A stretch of 64,000 bases of DNA from a bacterium (GTDB lineage: Bacteria > Planctomycetota > Planctomycetia > Pirellulales > Pirellulaceae): contig JAUIGN010000004.1 in NCBI GenBank assembly GCA_030430075.1, forward strand, positions 305,604 to 369,603, in the 5' to 3' direction. The position numbers and the translations under genes were made by a program. Positions 8,461 through 17,215 of this stretch are shown here, in pieces. The notes beneath the pieces are model-generated. The model saw only the letters and a list, made by a program, of their open reading frames with translations, ran no database searches and was not told where the DNA came from. Positions within the stretch are counted from its first letter, which is position 1, and every line of letters starts with the position of its first letter.

Positions 8461-11400
8461 TCAGGTCGGCCGACGCGGCGGCAGGTCTTCCAACTGGTCA
8501 ATCAGGGTCGCGTAGGAATTCAACGTCGCATCCAGCGAACGCTGAAGTTGTTGAATGTCCGAGCTTTGCAGGTTCGATGCGTTCAGGATCGGCATCATCC
8601 ATGCTTCCATCAGTTTGAACTGATTCGTCAGCACGGCCGCGACCTCTTTCGGCAGTCGGTGCTGCACGATAACACGCCGCGTATCTCCCGCCGCGCCCTC
8701 CGCTGCCGGCCGGTTTTCCAGTTGCTTGACCAGCGATTCAATTGCCGCAGTGGAAAGCTGGCTGGAATCTCCAGTCGCTCGAGCCAATTGTTCCGCACCC
8801 CCGGTCAGTGCCGATCCCAGGGTCGTCACGCCTGCATTCAGGGACGCGAGTTGTTGGACGACCTCGGTGATCCGGCCCTCGGCGCCGTCCGCCCCGCGAT
8901 CCGACGTGGCCAGTTGATCCATGCCGGCGTCGAGTGCCTGATGGATGGCGTGCAGGCCGTCGCCCAGGGCGCCCAATTGAACCAAGACCTGGGCCACCTC
9001 GCTGTCCGCATCCACGCCGCGCATCTTGACGTTGGTGGCAAAGGTCCGCTTGATATCGTTCCAGCGTTGTGCCTCCTGGGGCGTAATGATGCCCATCAGT
9101 TCCCGGAACTTCAGCATGTTCGCTTCTTGGTCCGACGTCAGTGTTTGCGAATCACTTTCATAACTGGAGAGGATCAAGGCCTGCAATTCATTATCGTTCA
9201 TGATCGGCACGACCTTCTCCGCAATCCGATTCATATTGCGGTACGAGCCCTGCAGTTTGAACGGCGGTTCCGTCCGATATTCGTCCGCCTGGCCGGCCGA
9301 TCGGATGTACTCACGGTTGACGGCGAGCACCACATCGCGAACCCGCATCAGCTTCTTCATCACGGCAACCATTTCGTCCAACTCTTCCATCGAGTAGTTG
9401 CCTTCGAGGTTCACGTCTTCGCGGTCATCATACCGGGCCAGCCGCATGACTTCGTAGACATCTGCTTGAGACCGGCTCGCCAGGTTGTTGAGAATGGGAT
9501 TGGAGGTCAGCGCGTTCTCCAGGTAGCTCATTTCGAACACGTCGCCGCTTTCGCCGATGATCTCGCCCAGATTGTAGACGTCCGCGCGGTTGGCAAGCAT
9601 GTCCGGTATCTGGAACTTCTCACCGCTCTCCGTGTACGGATTGCCGGCCATCACGACGGCCACGGTTCGACCGCGCAAGTCGTAAGTGCGCGTATGCCCT
9701 TTGTAGACTCCTTCGATCTTGCGCTGCGCATCGCAGAGCGAGATGAACTTCTGGAGAAACTCGGGGTTGCAATGCTGGATGTCGTCCAGATAAATCATGA
9801 CGTTGTCGCCCATCTCCAACGCCAGGTTCAGCTTTTCGACCTCCTCCCGGGCCGCGGCATTGCTGGCCTCCGTGGGGTCCAGCGACGTCACCTGATGGCC
9901 GATGGCCGGCCCATTGATCTTCATGAAGATGACACCCAGCCGGTTGGCCAGGTATTCCATCAGCGTCGTCTTGCCGTAGCCGGGCGGAGAGACCAGCAGC
10001 AACAGGCCCATCAAGTCGGTCCGCTTTTGTTCGCCAACCACACCGATCTGTTTTGCCAGATTGTCGCCGATGAGCGGCAGGTAGACCTGGTCGATCAGCT
10101 TGTTGCGAACGAAGGAGGTGAGCACCCGCGGCCGAAACTCGTCAAGCCGCATTTCGTCGCGGGCGGCATCGACCAGCGCTCGCTTGAGTTCCGTAAACCG
10201 CTCGAAGCGCGGCACGATACTCGCCTGGTACTCGGCCAGCTTGCGCGTGAAACGATTGAAGTGGAGGTGGTAGCGACGTTCTGAGATGACAGCGTGGTCC
10301 CCGGCCATCTCCGTCAACGTGTCCGCAACCTGGCCATCAATGATCCGCGTGCGGTTGAGTTTTCCTGCTACCAGCAAGGCGGCGACCTCGTCGACATAGT
10401 CGAACGCGTCGTCCGACGGGTCGGTGGCCTGCGAAGCCAGAAACGCCCGCACCCAGTCACGGGCCAGCACGAAACAGGAGGGCGCGTCCTGCTTGATCTT
10501 GCTCAGACTCTCGGCAAACCTGTCCTCGTAATGGCTTGACTTCAAGTGGGTGTGGAACGCATCGTGCAGGTCGCTGGCCGCACGACTGACCGCGAAGCCC
10601 TGGTCGGTGGCCAGCTCGTGAAACAGGTACTCGGCAGCTTCAGCGACCAGCGAGGGTGAAAAGAGCCGGGTCTCGTCGACGAAATCTCGCAGCATGGTTG
10701 CCAGCGTCTGCAGGTAGTGGTCCCGCCGGAGCGAGTCCGGGAAGAGCTCGTCGATGACACCGCAGCCGTGAAGTCGTGCGGCCATCAGCGTCTTAAGCTT
10801 GCGATCGACAAAATGGGTCCAGTAGACGCGGGCCAGGGCGCGGGCTTGCGTGTGGTAGCGGAGCAGGCCAATGCCCGTCTGCATGCGGGCCAACGCGCTG
10901 ACAATCCGCGCGGCGTCAAGATCGTGGACCCCCTTCGAATAGGCTTCCGCATAGCGGGGCCCCATGAAGCGGCGGACGTAGTCCAACAACTGGGCTTCGT
11001 CGACCCGGGCCAACGCCTCGACCGAAAGGACCGGTTCCCCGTCCTGCGCCGAGCCGCCCTCCAGGGCAGCCTGCAGAATGCGATACGCCAGGTACTCGCC
11101 CCGATACACCGCGGAGTTCTCCGACACGACCTCTTGCCGCCAGACGTCGCTCAACGAATTCACTTCCGCATCCGCGAGCGGCTCGAAGAAGCCGGTGCCC
11201 GTCAAATGCAACATGAGTTGATCGTCGCGAAATACGGTGGTTAGGTCGAGCTGCTGGACGTTGACGGCGAAGCGATGCGCACCGAACTGGATGACATTCT
11301 GGCCGTCGACATAGAGTTCGTTGCGATCCTTGAGCTGGCGGACCGCGTCTTCGCGGATGGTCTTGAGCTGGCTGTGGATATCGCCGACCTTGACGCTGTC

Positions 11401-13851
11401 TTCCAGCTCTTCCAACTGGTCGACAATGTCGCGGATCTTCTCGATCATCAAGTCGCCGGCGAAGTAGCCGTTGATGTCGCTGACGGACTCCAGGTTGTCG
11501 ACCCGGTTCTTGATCCCCTTGAGAATCCGCTCGGCCGCGTTCATCAGCGCGCCTGCCCGCTGATTGCGTGCTTCGACCAGGGCCAGTCGACGGTTCTCGA
11601 AGGCGTTGTAGATCTCTTCGCGCTTTTCGGTGAGTTGCAGAATGAACTCGTCGAACTCCGCAAAGCGTCCTTCCAGCTCTTCCAACTGGATCATCACCTT
11701 GGTCAGGTACTCTTCGCACTTCTGGGGCGTGTCGCAGATGTCCAGATAGTTGATGACGCCCTGGTTGAGCAGTTTCAACTGGGAATTGAACTCGGCCACG
11801 CCCTCGACCGACGCCAACTCTTTCAGTTTTCGCTTGAGTGCTGAGCGGGCCTGGTTAACAACGCCGAAGATCGTCGAAATGTTGTCGATGATCGAGGTGC
11901 GATGCGTGGCGTCCTCGATCTTCAGATTGCTGACGATCTCGATCAGCATCTCCAGTTCGCTGGCGCTGGCTCCGATTTGGTCCTGCAGGTCCTTCGCCTC
12001 GCTGGCCTTGGTCAGCCCGTCGATCTTGGCCGATTCCGCGGCGACATGGTCCGCGTACGGCTGCAGTGAGTCCGGTTGCAGGAGGAACTCGACGCAGCGG
12101 TGCGAGAGTCGTTCCGTTTGCTGGCTGACGTCGTCTTCCAACTGATCGACGGCGGTGGCGTCGACATAACGCAAATCACGCAGCGAGATGATCTCGCCGC
12201 GGAGCCGGCGCAACGATGCCAGCGAGTCGACGAACTCGTTAATGTGAGCGAAGCGCCGATGCTGGATCGTTCCCAGGACGTCCGCGGCGCGCGTGCTGAC
12301 CTGCCGGGTCTGCTCGGCCGTGTTCCGCTGGGCCCGCACCACCTTCTCGAACTCGTCGATCGCCGAGGCGGCTGCGTCCTTGATGGCGATCAGCGGCTCT
12401 TTCAAGGAGAACGCTTCCCCGTTGTCCAGCCAGAAATAGCTGTCGATGACATCCGTCGCCTTCTTGACGATGTCGACATACAGGCTGGCGTAGATCTCTT
12501 CGCGTTCGATCAGCGTGAGCACTTCGTGGCACTCGGCCATCCCGCGAACGATGTCGCGGTTGCCGATCTTGGCCAGCAGCGAGTCGGCCTGCGTGGGGGG
12601 CACGTGCTCTTCGCCGACATACGGCGTGCGCCAGATCTGAATCGCATGATGCTTCTGGGCTTCCTCCTGCGACTTGAAGCAGATCATCTCGCCCGTGTCG
12701 AAGATCGTGAAGCCGTGGCAGATGACGGGTGTATCGACCCGCTGTTCGATCAAGTGGTACGGCAGCAGGATGTAGGTGCCGGAATCGCGGTTGTAGAAGA
12801 CGTAGAGAAAATCTTCACCGTTGGTAGCCGCCACCCGCCGCTCGTAGAGCATCTGCGTCAAGTCGTTGCCGAACGTCTTGGCGACGCCGGTCTGCAGGTA
12901 GTAGCCGTTGGAAAAAATCAGCCCCTGGTCGTCCGGCAAGAGGACGCAAGCGTCGGCGATGGCATCCAGGCGGATCGCCTCGTTGGTCTTCTCGTTGTAC
13001 GCAATATGGCGAAACGTGGTCTCCTGGTAGGGACGAATCTTCAGCAGAACAATGTTGCCGACAATCGCGTAGAACACTTCGGCATCGTCGAGCGTCTGAT
13101 CCGCGTCCTCGACCGGTTCGGCGTAGATCCCCTCGCCGCTATCCGTGTTGTTCTCGACTTTGACCGTCAAATCGCCACCGACCGTCTCGACGAAGACACG
13201 GTCTTCAATGGAGATGTGCGGATGCTGGCCGAAGTGATGCATGTCACGCGTGGTCCGCTGCCATTCAAACTGATGTTGGGGCGGGTAGCGGACCTCGTGG
13301 TCGCTGCGGTTGTCCAGGTAGTGCAGTTCGTTCCCGGCGACCGCCCACTTGAAACTCTTGATGTCCGACGGCGAATTGCCGACACGAAACACCATGTAGA
13401 GATGGGGGCCGTTGCGCATGAACTTGGCAAACACGGCCTGCTTGTAGTAGCGATACACCTCCGCAAAGTCTCGCTCGAACTGTTCGTTCCGGATCAATTC
13501 GAGCGTCTGTTGCTGGAACTGGCCGTCGACGAGCTGGTAGACGGAGAAGACGTCTTGCAAGTGGGTTTCGGTCTTCAAGCCGAAGTGAACGTTGTAACCG
13601 AATAGCAGAAACTGGCCGACGACCGTCATGTCCCGCGGCACACAGTTGTGTTCCGTGGTAATGCGGGCCGTCTCGATCAACTCCGTTTCGATCGCCCCGA
13701 AGACGGTCCGCCGAGCCTCGTTGAGCTGCGCCAGGCGGGAGCGCATCTCTTTACCGTGCGACACCAGCCGATTGCGAATGATATCGTAAGTACCACCTTC
13801 GAGCTCGACTTGCGGCTCGGGATTCGAAGTGTGCTCAGTGCTGTCGGACAT
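8461..13851 (-). CDS. Giant AAA+ ATPase of the DUF3686 / 'DNA repair ATPase' type
   Basis: About 1796 residues. The first ~1000 residues hold a beta-rich segment and long coiled-coil-forming helices (for example QLEELEGRFAEFDEFILQLT). The AAA+ module is C-terminal: Walker A PPGYGKTT near residue 1289, Walker B MIYLDDIQH near 1351, then a sensor-1-like VVMAGNPYTESG. The architecture matches proteins annotated as DNA-repair ATPase or DUF3686; that name reflects weak similarity and the activity is undetermined. It follows the flotillin gene directly, suggesting a membrane-associated ATPase working with an SPFH scaffold. Start is uncertain: an in-frame GTG at 13911 lies 9 bases after the flotillin stop, while ATG 13851 gives the more typical N-terminus (MSDSTEHTS). 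Neither has a clear Shine-Dalgarno site. Confidence 0.85.
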   Translation of the reverse strand: MSDSTEHTSNPEPQVELEGGTYDIIRNRLVSHGKEMRSRLAQLNEARRTVFGAIETELIETARITTEHNCVPRDMTVVGQFLLFGYNVHFGLKTETHLQDVFSVYQLVDGQFQQQTLELIRNEQFERDFAEVYRYYKQAVFAKFMRNGPHLYMVFRVGNSPSDIKSFKWAVAGNELHYLDNRSDHEVRYPPQHQFEWQRTTRDMHHFGQHPHISIEDRVFVETVGGDLTVKVENNTDSGEGIYAEPVEDADQTLDDAEVFYAIVGNIVLLKIRPYQETTFRHIAYNEKTNEAIRLDAIADACVLLPDDQGLIFSNGYYLQTGVAKTFGNDLTQMLYERRVAATNGEDFLYVFYNRDSGTYILLPYHLIEQRVDTPVICHGFTIFDTGEMICFKSQEEAQKHHAIQIWRTPYVGEEHVPPTQADSLLAKIGNRDIVRGMAECHEVLTLIEREEIYASLYVDIVKKATDVIDSYFWLDNGEAFSLKEPLIAIKDAAASAIDEFEKVVRAQRNTAEQTRQVSTRAADVLGTIQHRRFAHINEFVDSLASLRRLRGEIISLRDLRYVDATAVDQLEDDVSQQTERLSHRCVEFLLQPDSLQPYADHVAAESAKIDGLTKASEAKDLQDQIGASASELEMLIEIVSNLKIEDATHRTSIIDNISTIFGVVNQARSALKRKLKELASVEGVAEFNSQLKLLNQGVINYLDICDTPQKCEEYLTKVMIQLEELEGRFAEFDEFILQLTEKREEIYNAFENRRLALVEARNQRAGALMNAAERILKGIKNRVDNLESVSDINGYFAGDLMIEKIRDIVDQLEELEDSVKVGDIHSQLKTIREDAVRQLKDRNELYVDGQNVIQFGAHRFAVNVQQLDLTTVFRDDQLMLHLTGTGFFEPLADAEVNSLSDVWRQEVVSENSAVYRGEYLAYRILQAALEGGSAQDGEPVLSVEALARVDEAQLLDYVRRFMGPRYAEAYSKGVHDLDAARIVSALARMQTGIGLLRYHTQARALARVYWTHFVDRKLKTLMAARLHGCGVIDELFPDSLRRDHYLQTLATMLRDFVDETRLFSPSLVAEAAEYLFHELATDQGFAVSRAASDLHDAFHTHLKSSHYEDRFAESLSKIKQDAPSCFVLARDWVRAFLASQATDPSDDAFDYVDEVAALLVAGKLNRTRIIDGQVADTLTEMAGDHAVISERRYHLHFNRFTRKLAEYQASIVPRFERFTELKRALVDAARDEMRLDEFRPRVLTSFVRNKLIDQVYLPLIGDNLAKQIGVVGEQKRTDLMGLLLLVSPPGYGKTTLMEYLANRLGVIFMKINGPAIGHQVTSLDPTEASNAAAREEVEKLNLALEMGDNVMIYLDDIQHCNPEFLQKFISLCDAQRKIEGVYKGHTRTYDLRGRTVAVVMAGNPYTESGEKFQIPDMLANRADVYNLGEIIGESGDVFEMSYLENALTSNPILNNLASRSQADVYEVMRLARYDDREDVNLEGNYSMEELDEMVAVMKKLMRVRDVVLAVNREYIRSAGQADEYRTEPPFKLQGSYRNMNRIAEKVVPIMNDNELQALILSSYESDSQTLTSDQEANMLKFRELMGIITPQEAQRWNDIKRTFATNVKMRGVDADSEVAQVLVQLGALGDGLHAIHQALDAGMDQLATSDRGADGAEGRITEVVQQLASLNAGVTTLGSALTGGAEQLARATGDSSQLSTAAIESLVKQLENRPAAEGAAGDTRRVIVQHRLPKEVAAVLTNQFKLMEAWMMPILNASNLQSSDIQQLQRSLDATLNSYATLIDQLEDLPPRRPT

Positions 13852-13920
13852 GCGTTGACGATGCTGGCGAGAGGTGGAGGATAGCTCGGCGACCTGGCCC
13901 GCGAACGGCACCAGGCTGGA

Positions 13921-16071
13921 TTACGCTTCCGACGGGCCTTCGTCGTCGCCGCCGATACCCGGGCTGTCCAGTTTGAGCGTCGCAACCTGCTCATCCACCA
14001 ACCCGGCCTGGGCAGCCATGTGCAGGAGGCGCCCCAATTCGTTTCGCACCTGGTCACTGTTGGCGACGCCGATCATCTTGCCAATCAAGGCGGCGATCGA
14101 AAGATCCTTGATATCATCGGTGCTGAGGTTCAATTCACTGACCAGCGTCTGCAGGCGATCCCGGAAGTACTCGGGGTTGCCGTTGAAGAACGTGTTCTTG
14201 ACGTCGGAGACGGTCTGGCTGCTGTCGACGAAGCGGTCGATGACCTTCCCGCCCTTGACGGACTGAATCACACGATCGAAGAACTCGCTCTCACCGCCGA
14301 CAATATCGATCCGTGCCGACTTCATGGCTTCGCCAACGATGGTGGACTGGGCTTCGGCGATCGGAATCTGGGCCTGGATGGCGGCGATCTCGATTTCCTT
14401 GTCCTTTTCCAATCGCAGCTTGAACTCTTCGTGTTCCTTGCCGACGCTGTCGAACAACTTCATGGCCTCGGCCTTCTCTTCGATGCCCTTCGCTTCGCTC
14501 GAGTAACGCAGGTGGAGAACGGTCGCCTCGGCCGTTCCCTCCTTCTCGATACCGACCGCTTTGGCTTCCTGCCCCTTGGCTTCGGCGACCATCTTCTTCT
14601 GGATCACGTTGGCCTCGGCTGTGCCGTGTTTCTCGACCGCTTCTGCCTTGGCGATCGTAACCTGGGCATCCGCCAGGCCGGTGGCCGCCTCGTCGGCCGT
14701 TTTCGCTTCGGCCAGCATCTTGGTTGCCTGCATCTCCTTTTCGGAGGCGGCCCGGTTGGCTTCGGCTTCGATAATCGCCTTCTCCGCCAGCAGTTCGGCC
14801 GCCGACTTGGACGCTTCCGCTGCCTTGACTTCCTTGACCAAGGCCTGTTGAGCGGCCTCTTCGGCAGCGGTCACGGTGACCTTTTTTTGCCGCTCGGCAC
14901 CGGCGAACGCCTCGGTGTCCTTGATTCGCTCCTGCTCTTCGACCACGGCCCGCTCGACAATCACACGCTCGCGAATCGCTTCCTGAATGTTGCGCCGCTC
15001 GATTTCGATTGCCTTTTCCTTCTCGACATCCGCGACACCGACCAGTCGTTCGCGCTCGGTCAATTCGAGCATCCGGTCCCGCTCGACGCGCTCCACCTCG
15101 ACGGCGTCGGTCCGTTCCTTGTTGCGCTGTGCCACGATGATCTGGCGGTCCCGGTTTTCTTCCGCGATCCGGATCTCTTCCTGCGTATGGATGCGGGCCG
15201 CTTCCGCCTTCAGCCGCTCTTCCTCGCGGACCTTTTCCGCCTGGGCCTGTTCGCGGGCCGCGATCTCAGCGATCTCGCGCTTCTGGCGTTCCTCTGCTTC
15301 CGCCTGTTGCTTGTCCAGTTCCAGGATCGCTTCCCGCGCTTCAACGTCCTGCTTCCTGATGGTCTTCTCTTTTTCGCGGGTGATATCATTCGAGATCACG
15401 TGTTCCCGCGCGGTCAGGTCCGTGATCTTCTTGATGCCTTCGGCGTCCAGGATGTTGCGCGGATCGAGCTTGTCGACCGGGGTCTGCTCGAGATAGTCAA
15501 TGGCGCAGTCGTCCAGCACGTAGCCGTTCAGGTCCGTGCCGGTGACCTTGAGGATTTCTGTTTTAAACTTGTCGCGTTCCACAAACAGTTCGACAAAGTC
15601 GAATTGCTTGCCGACGGTCTTGAGTGCTTCGGAAAACTTGGCGTCGAACAGTTCGACGAGCGCTTGCTGCTCGGAAGCCCGTTTGCAGCCGAGCGACTGG
15701 GCGACTTGCAGGATATCGTCGCGGGTGTTGTTAACGCGGACGAAGAAGGCGACTTCGATATCGGCGCGAATGTTGTCCTGGCAGATCAGGCCGGCTTCGC
15801 CGCGACGGGCGATTTCGATCCGCTTGACGGAAAGGTCCATCTGGTCGACCCGGTGCAGCACGGGGATCACGAAAATCCCGCTGCCGGTGGCAGCCCGCAG
15901 CCCGCCTTGCCCCGAGCGGACCAGGGCCTCCTCCGGTCCGACCTTGCGGTAAAACTGCGAAAAGAGCATCAGCATGGCCAGGACGAACGCGACCAGGCAG
16001 AGGGCGCCGATGCCGATCGTCATCCACATCGAGACGCCCAGCAGCAGATGGTCCGCAAGTTGCACTGTCAT
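13921..16071 (-). CDS. Flotillin-like SPFH-domain membrane protein (YqiK type)
   Basis: 716 residues. One N-terminal transmembrane helix (IGIGALCLVAFVLAMLMLF, about 19-38) is followed by FYRKVGPEEALVRSGQGG, the SPFH entry motif of YqiK-type flotillins, and by the SPFH/band-7 domain (to ~215). A very long, charged, alanine/glutamate-rich coiled coil (about 220-560; many EAE, AEA and ERE repeats) and a C-terminal flotillin region complete it. SPFH proteins oligomerise at membranes into ring or cage scaffolds. The ATG is 3 bases after the stop of the upstream OB-fold gene, whose last codons supply GAGGAA as the ribosome site, so the two are translationally linked, as yqiJ-yqiK are in Escherichia coli. 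The AAA+ ATPase gene follows. Confidence 0.93.
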   Translation of the reverse strand: MTVQLADHLLLGVSMWMTIGIGALCLVAFVLAMLMLFSQFYRKVGPEEALVRSGQGGLRAATGSGIFVIPVLHRVDQMDLSVKRIEIARRGEAGLICQDNIRADIEVAFFVRVNNTRDDILQVAQSLGCKRASEQQALVELFDAKFSEALKTVGKQFDFVELFVERDKFKTEILKVTGTDLNGYVLDDCAIDYLEQTPVDKLDPRNILDAEGIKKITDLTAREHVISNDITREKEKTIRKQDVEAREAILELDKQQAEAEERQKREIAEIAAREQAQAEKVREEERLKAEAARIHTQEEIRIAEENRDRQIIVAQRNKERTDAVEVERVERDRMLELTERERLVGVADVEKEKAIEIERRNIQEAIRERVIVERAVVEEQERIKDTEAFAGAERQKKVTVTAAEEAAQQALVKEVKAAEASKSAAELLAEKAIIEAEANRAASEKEMQATKMLAEAKTADEAATGLADAQVTIAKAEAVEKHGTAEANVIQKKMVAEAKGQEAKAVGIEKEGTAEATVLHLRYSSEAKGIEEKAEAMKLFDSVGKEHEEFKLRLEKDKEIEIAAIQAQIPIAEAQSTIVGEAMKSARIDIVGGESEFFDRVIQSVKGGKVIDRFVDSSQTVSDVKNTFFNGNPEYFRDRLQTLVSELNLSTDDIKDLSIAALIGKMIGVANSDQVRNELGRLLHMAAQAGLVDEQVATLKLDSPGIGGDDEGPSEA

Positions 16072-16074
16072 TGT

Positions 16075-16716
16075 TTATTCCTCAAGATCTTTCTGGCTGA
16101 CTTTTTCAACGGTGTAGACATGCTTGGTGTCGTCGTAAGCCACGATTCGCACCTGTGCGCCTTTGGCGAGCACAGTTTGGGTGGTGCGGACGTTCAGCAG
16201 TAACGGAGAAGCAGCGGCGGTGAAACGAGCCTGCCCGCCGTTTCGATTAACTTCCGCGGACGTCACCACGCCCACTCGGTCCAGCAACTGCTCGGCGCTT
16301 TCCGGTTCGATCGGTTCAAACTTTCCTCGTAAGGGTTGCGTCAGCAGCTTCGTCGGCAGCAGTGCCACGCCGCCGTTGCGGACAATGGGACCCAAAATGC
16401 CCAGCAAGGTGGTTGGCTCTTCCGCGGATCGCCACAACATCGAGATGACCCAAAACGCGACCGCGAAGAAGCTTACCCATATATTAATTGGAAGTTTTCC
16501 AATATTCAGAAAACGGAGCGTCACCGCCCCGGCGCTCATCACCGTATCGAATGCAGAGTCGGCATCGAAGTCGGCATCGAAATCCAGATCCAGGTCGAGA
16601 AAATCGAACCCCAGGCCGCCGATGACCGTCACAAGCCAATACAGGGCAACGACTAACAGCAGGACGGTGGCGGGGACCACGGTCGGACGAAAGGCGGCTT
16701 CCAGAAGTTCTTGCAT
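16075..16716 (-). CDS. NfeD/YqiJ-like membrane protein with C-terminal OB fold
   Basis: 213 residues. Hydrophobic helices lie at about 13-35 (VVPATVLLLVVALYWLVTVI) and 77-93 (INIWVSFFAVAFWVISMLW). Between them is an unusual acidic repeat (FLDLDLDFDADFDADSAFD). The C-terminal ~75 residues (LLDRVGVVTSAEVNRNGGQA to VRIVAYDDTKHVYTVEKV) have the small beta-barrel pattern of NfeD/YqiJ OB-fold domains. NfeD-type proteins pair with SPFH proteins and are thought to anchor or cap their assemblies. It is the first gene of the three-gene set with the flotillin and the giant ATPase. No clear promoter can be assigned upstream. Confidence 0.85.
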   Translation of the reverse strand: MQELLEAAFRPTVVPATVLLLVVALYWLVTVIGGLGFDFLDLDLDFDADFDADSAFDTVMSAGAVTLRFLNIGKLPINIWVSFFAVAFWVISMLWRSAEEPTTLLGILGPIVRNGGVALLPTKLLTQPLRGKFEPIEPESAEQLLDRVGVVTSAEVNRNGGQARFTAAASPLLLNVRTTQTVLAKGAQVRIVAYDDTKHVYTVEKVSQKDLEE

Positions 16717-17215
16717 GATCTCTCTACGCCTCTACCGGGTGTCGCGGACAGTCGCCTGGCAGGCAGTTCGGTCGATACAATCCACGCGGACGGTCGCGAA
16801 AACACGGAGGAAAGAATGCTTGCAGCTCGACGTGCCGGCGGAAATGACTGCCCGGTACGTGTTGATCCCTGCGCCGAAGATGGGTCCAGAACGACCAACG
16901 GCAGTCCGACATGCGCGAACGCGTTCGTCGCACTCGATGGGGCCACTCCCAGCGCAACCACGAACAATATCCTTGGCCGTACCACGCCGTGCACGAACCG
17001 GCCTCATCGAACCGTTGTCGATCGAGCAGCTATTCGTCGACCGCGGGCCAATCTTGGCCCCACCGCGGAGCCCCTGGTCGCTACGGAGACTCGTCCCCGC
17101 TTTGCATCGGCAGCGAGTCCGGACGATTCCGCAGCCGCTGGGTGTTAGCCCACGGTTTCGTTGATCGCCGAGCGTACCAGACGCGAACGCCTTCGGGCTG
17201 GACTCGGCTGAACCC
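16717..17215. other. Intergenic region upstream of the YqiJ-like gene
   Basis: About 500 bases between the start of the OB-fold gene and the end of the RND pump gene. No frame here has a recognisable protein signature. It must contain the promoter of the three-gene flotillin operon, but I cannot place it. One copy of the family II repeat is at 17126-17155. Confidence 0.6.
17126..17155 (+). repeat. Dispersed ~30-bp intergenic repeat, family II
   Basis: ATTCCGCAGCCGCTGGGTGT followed by TAGCCCACGG. It matches the copies at 8333-8365 and 63702-63764 in the core GCCG-TGGGYGTTAGCCC. It lies just downstream of the RND pump gene. Confidence 0.6.

Noticed and set aside
8401..10284. 627-codon plus-strand frame opposite the AAA+ ATPase
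   Set aside because: Antisense shadow caused by G+C-rich codons; Walker motifs are on the minus strand.
8461..13851. SMC/Rad50-type DNA repair protein
   Set aside because: The Walker A and B motifs lie close together in a C-terminal AAA+ module rather than at opposite ends, and there is no ABC signature.
14020..16203. 727-codon open frame on the plus strand opposite the flotillin gene
   Set aside because: Its Leu/Gly/Asp-rich product is the mirror of the flotillin coiled-coil codons; the opposite strand has clear family motifs.
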